Shown here in pieces: positions 41,626 to 42,938 of a DNA stretch of 42,938 bases. The notes under the pieces are model-generated. The model was not told the DNA's origin and made no database searches. It worked only from the letters and a program-made list of their open reading frames with translations. The stretch's first letter is position 1; every line of letters starts with the position of its first letter. The position numbers and the translations under genes are program-made. Origin of the DNA: Lachnospiraceae bacterium (GTDB lineage Bacteria; Bacillota; Clostridia; Lachnospirales; Lachnospiraceae); contig JAILKW010000156.1 in the NCBI GenBank assembly GCA_024693455.1, forward strand, positions 1 to 42,938, in the 5' to 3' direction.

Positions 41626-42936
41626 ATGTGGGCAGAAGAGGCAGTATTTTATCAGTTTTATCCCCTTGGAGTAACGGGAGCGCCGTTTGAAAATGACGGT
41701 GTGCTTACCCATCGTATATTGCAGATCAAGGAATGGATACCTCATCTTGTAAAGTTAGGTATTAATGCAGTATATTTTTCACCCTTGTTTGAATCCGATA
41801 CGCATGGATACAATACCAGAGATTATCGAAAGATAGATACCAGACTTGGAACAAATGATGATTTTAAAGAGGTTGTGGATGCTCTTCACGAGGCAGATAT
41901 CAAGGTTGTTTTGGACGGAGTTTTTAACCATGTCGGCAGAGGATTTTTTGCATTTTTAGATGTGAAAGAGAAAAGACAGGCATCACCTTATTGCAGTTGG
42001 TTCCAGCAGATTTCGTTCGAGGGAAACAGTAACTACAATGATGGATTCTGGTACGAAGGCTGGGAAGGTAATTATGATCTGGTAAAACTTAATTTAAAAA
42101 ATCCCGCTGTTACGGATTATCTTTTTGAAAGTGTAAAGATGTGGATCGATGAATGGGGGATTGACGGGTTAAGACTTGATGTTGCGTATATGGTTGACCG
42201 TGATTTCCTTCGTGAACTTAGAAGACGTACCGATGAATGGAAGGATGATTTTTATCTGATAGGTGAGATGATCGGTGGAGATTATAACCAGATCATGGGT
42301 GATATGTGTCATTCCGTTACCAACTATGAATGCAGAAAAGGAATCTTTTCCGCGCTTAATTCGGATAATTTATTCGAGATAGTTCATTCTCTTATGAGAC
42401 AGTTCGGACCTGAAAATTGGACATTGTATAACGGAAAGCACCTTATGGCTTTTGTTGATAATCATGATGTGAGCAGGATAGCGACTGAAATTACCGATAA
42501 AAAGAAGCTTCCGCTTGCGTACGGATTTGTTTTCGGAATGCCGGGTATCCCTTGTGTGTATTACGGAAGTGAATGGGGACTGGAAGGGGATAAGAAAAAC
42601 GGAGATCCTTCTTTAAGACCCGAGATAAAAGAACCCGAATGGACCGCTCTTACGGATACCATATCAAATATGGCAAAGGCTCATCACGGCAGCAAGGCGC
42701 TTTGCTACGGAGATTTTAAATCAGTGCTTCTTGAGAATACTCATTGTATTTTCCAAAGAAAGTTTGAAGACGAGAGAGTGCTCGTTGCAATGAACATAAC
42801 AGGTGAAGAGTATACAGCTCATTTTGATGCAGGCTGCGGAATGGCCGAAGATCTTATATCAGGAGCGCATATAGATTTTGGTGGAGGACTAAAGATACCT
42901 CCCTACACTGTTTATTTTATGAAGATGGAAAAATAA
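41626..42936 (+). CDS. GH13 alpha-amylase-family enzyme (cyclomaltodextrinase/neopullulanase-like), cytoplasmic
   Basis: Cleaves alpha-glucan bonds of maltodextrins inside the cell (no signal peptide). The 436 residues form a GH13 barrel with the conserved regions in order: GVFNHVG (region I), GLRLDVA with nucleophile Asp185, IGEM with acid Glu214, and FVDNHDVSR with Asp281. A short C-terminal beta domain ends the protein. An extra starch-binding N-domain, present in many neopullulanases, is absent, so the protein is shorter than those. The ATG has CGGGAGG upstream. The stop lies two bases from the window end. The exact substrate is not determined. Confidence 0.88.
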   Translation: MWAEEAVFYQFYPLGVTGAPFENDGVLTHRILQIKEWIPHLVKLGINAVYFSPLFESDTHGYNTRDYRKIDTRLGTNDDFKEVVDALHEADIKVVLDGVFNHVGRGFFAFLDVKEKRQASPYCSWFQQISFEGNSNYNDGFWYEGWEGNYDLVKLNLKNPAVTDYLFESVKMWIDEWGIDGLRLDVAYMVDRDFLRELRRRTDEWKDDFYLIGEMIGGDYNQIMGDMCHSVTNYECRKGIFSALNSDNLFEIVHSLMRQFGPENWTLYNGKHLMAFVDNHDVSRIATEITDKKKLPLAYGFVFGMPGIPCVYYGSEWGLEGDKKNGDPSLRPEIKEPEWTALTDTISNMAKAHHGSKALCYGDFKSVLLENTHCIFQRKFEDERVLVAMNITGEEYTAHFDAGCGMAEDLISGAHIDFGGGLKIPPYTVYFMKMEK

Positions 42937-42938
42937 AA

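Overview
The window looks like chromosomal DNA of a butyrate-forming member of the Lachnospiraceae or a close clostridial relative. The evidence is a butyryl-CoA:acetate CoA-transferase, a SCIFF peptide with its radical-SAM maturase beside secDF, BspA-type leucine-rich-repeat surface proteins, a Gram-positive Tad-like pilus locus without a secretin, and several cyclic-di-GMP enzymes. No rRNA, complete tRNA, CRISPR array, phage gene or intact insertion sequence was found.

Positions 1-18,350 are GC-rich, and nearly every gene is on the minus strand. Reading leftwards from 18,350, a strong promoter and a folded leader precede a Tad-like pilus operon. Its order is a tiny pilin-like peptide, a CpaF/TadA ATPase, a TadB/C-type membrane protein, a TadE-like pseudopilin, a second tiny pilin-like peptide, an InlB-repeat surface protein, and a leucine-rich-repeat lipoprotein split in two by a frameshift. 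Next come the SCIFF precursor scfA, its maturase scfB and secDF. After these lie a GntR/FCD regulator broken by an in-frame amber codon (the only plus-strand gene here), a proline-rich protein of unknown function, and two cell-surface proteins with shared GNYxG-type repeats, one carrying an SPTTGD sorting-type tail.

Positions 18,560-42,938 are clearly more AT-rich, and all genes but one AraC regulator are on the plus strand. First is a cluster of unknown purpose: a double-GNAT protein, a 1,320-residue cytoplasmic protein with internal repeats, a membrane SpoIIE-type phosphatase, another double-GNAT protein and a single GNAT enzyme. Then come a membrane diguanylate cyclase, a ThrH-like phosphatase, a second short-headed unknown protein, a small protein with an HD-GYP phosphodiesterase and nth, uppP, a glycosyltransferase, the CoA-transferase overlapping a second membrane diguanylate cyclase, an AraC regulator, a 31-residue peptide gene, a metal cluster (HMA chaperone, small accessory protein, P1B-type ATPase) with a DtxR-like operator, and a GH13 amylase.

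Two features cut across the window. The change in base composition and gene polarity falls within about 200 bases (18,360-18,560), at a patch of hairpin-forming repeats. It may be a recombination or transfer boundary, or an assembly join. Three copies of a folded repeat with compensating base changes lie at 18,364-18,452 (minus), 29,448-29,530 (plus) and 38,522-38,663 (plus), each upstream of a gene in the same orientation. This is the best candidate for an undescribed element. The giant-protein cluster and the minimal Tad locus are the best candidates for undescribed protein systems.
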